DNA from: Paracoccaceae bacterium
GTDB taxonomy: Bacteria > Pseudomonadota > Alphaproteobacteria > Rhodobacterales > Rhodobacteraceae
Assembly: GCA_009922885.1 (NCBI GenBank)
Contig: RFUP01000023.1
Span: 1 to 13,756 of the forward strand
Reading direction: 5' to 3'
Length of the DNA stretch: 13,756 bases
Positions 13,110 to 13,756 of the stretch are shown here, piece after piece. Position numbers and translations under genes: made by a program. Below the pieces are notes generated by a model that worked only from the letters and a program-made list of their open reading frames with translations, had not been told where the DNA came from and ran no database searches. Positions within the stretch are counted from its first letter, which is position 1, and every line of letters starts with the position of its first letter.

Positions 13110-13152
13110 GGGCACTCGCTCCCCTATTGCGGGGTCAGGTTGGTGGGACAAC

Positions 13153-13181
13153 TTGCTGATCCCGATTTCTAACATCATAAG
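13153..13181 (+). promoter_or_regulatory. Possible cysQ promoter overlapping the kpsM promoter
   Basis: TTGCTG (13153-13158), 17 nt, CATAAG (13176-13181): a weak match. Its -10 box overlaps the -10 of the kpsM promoter on the other strand, so the two would compete for polymerase. Confidence 0.28.
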
Positions 13182-13202
13182 AGGGCAGCGGCTCCCGATC
13201 AA
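13174..13202 (-). promoter_or_regulatory. Predicted promoter of the kpsM-SH3b operon
   Basis: On the minus strand TTGATC (13202-13197), 17 nt, TATGAT (13179-13174): 4/6 and 5/6 consensus matches at ideal spacing, giving a leader of about 55-60 nt. Confidence 0.5.
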
Positions 13203-13244
13203 TCCGAGAGGATAGCCGCGCGCATTTCGTCAGGAGTACAGGCA

Positions 13245-13756
13245 GTGGATTACGAAAAACTTGAGCGTGTCATGCGGCGCTTGGCGCTGGAGGCGGGCGA
13301 CAAGATCATGGAAATTTACAATGCTCCCGATTTTGAAGTGAAAACGAAATCCGATGCGAGCCCTGTGACAGAAGCCGACGAAGCCGCTGATGCCCTAATC
13401 GCGGCAGGCTTGCGTGCGGCATTCCCTGACGAAGCTCTGGTTACAGAAGAGCAAGCAACGAGCCATTCGCAGGACGTGCGCACGTTTCTTGTGGTCGACC
13501 CGCTTGATGGCACCAAGGAATTCGTCCAGCGCCGTGGCGATTTCACCGTGAATATCGCCTATGTTCTGGATGGCTCGCCTGTGCGCGGGGTGGTTTATGC
13601 GCCCGCGAAAGAGCGGCTCTTCTACACCGACAAGGGCGGCAATGCCGTTGAGGAAATCGGGCCTTTCGACAAGGATACCGTGGGTGAAACCCGCCGCTTG
13701 CGCGTGTCCCGCCCGGACAATAGCGGCTTGATGGTCGTGGCCTCCAAATCGCACCG
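13245..13756 (+). CDS. cysQ: 3'(2'),5'-bisphosphate nucleotidase CysQ, N-terminal part, runs off right edge
   Basis: The first 170 codons of an inositol-monophosphatase-superfamily enzyme that hydrolyses PAP to AMP, clearing a by-product of sulfate assimilation and sulfotransfer. Metal-site motifs are present: VTEADEAAD (41-49), VTEEQA with E68/E69, and DPLDGTKEF with D85, D88, G89 and T90 (85-93). The KEF ending separates CysQ from plain inositol monophosphatases. The start is a GTG with CAGGAG 8 nt upstream; the first in-frame ATG, at codon 10, would cut into the first helix. It is divergent from kpsM with 135 bp between. The C-terminal part, with the last metal-binding Asp, is outside the window. 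Confidence 0.92.
   Translation, partial: MDYEKLERVMRRLALEAGDKIMEIYNAPDFEVKTKSDASPVTEADEAADALIAAGLRAAFPDEALVTEEQATSHSQDVRTFLVVDPLDGTKEFVQRRGDFTVNIAYVLDGSPVRGVVYAPAKERLFYTDKGGNAVEEIGPFDKDTVGETRRLRVSRPDNSGLMVVASKSH

Overview
The window looks like chromosomal DNA of a marine alphaproteobacterium, most likely Rhodobacterales (Roseobacter group). The reasons are high-GC, C-ending codon use in the coding regions, a dense array of ABC transporters and amine-catabolic enzymes, and an intergenic element (GC hairpin, then CCCCGGGATATTT and AAAGAGAAA) that occurs twice and resembles elements I recall from that order. No RNA genes, insertion sequences, phage genes or CRISPR arrays are visible.

Layout. 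(1) 1-264, minus: the N-terminal 88 codons of a PotA-type ATPase (TTG start), the head of a separate polyamine-type ABC operon that runs off the left edge. (2) 450-2911, minus: a two-gene operon of a SpuC-like class III aminotransferase and, overlapping it by 19 bp, a membrane-anchored SMP-30/strictosidine-synthase-like beta-propeller. A good promoter (TTGACT-N16-TATTCT) lies just upstream. (3) 3007-3702, minus: a GntR/FCD regulator, divergent from (4) 3866-9235, plus: potF-potG-potH-potI, a complete putrescine-type importer, followed 3 bp later by a PuuB-like FAD amine oxidase. A strong hairpin separates potF from potGHI. (5) 9309-10232, minus: an EamA/DMT exporter behind a 359-bp intergenic region with two sets of helically phased direct repeats. 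(6) 10592-11543, minus: msrB-msrA, overlapping by 8 bp, with a promoter and a rho-independent terminator. (7) 11695-13109, minus: a KpsM-like polysaccharide-export permease, coupled by an ATGA overlap to a secreted SH3b/COG3650-like protein. (8) 13245-13756, plus: the N-terminal part of CysQ, divergent from kpsM.

The centre (450-9235) reads as one putrescine or related amine uptake and catabolism locus. PotFGHI imports the amine, the transaminase and/or the PuuB-like oxidase deaminates it or its gamma-glutamyl conjugate, and the GntR protein probably controls both directions. The control regions before the transaminase and between gntR and potF share a TGATCA-centred motif and GCCC-N5-GGGC dyads. 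The unexplained member is the SMP-30-like propeller, fused by translation to the transaminase.

I see no wholly new system here. The best leads are the propeller-transaminase pair, the shared operator candidates, the PotD-like tryptophan in the PotF pocket, the helically phased repeats upstream of the DMT gene and the repeated 3'-end element.
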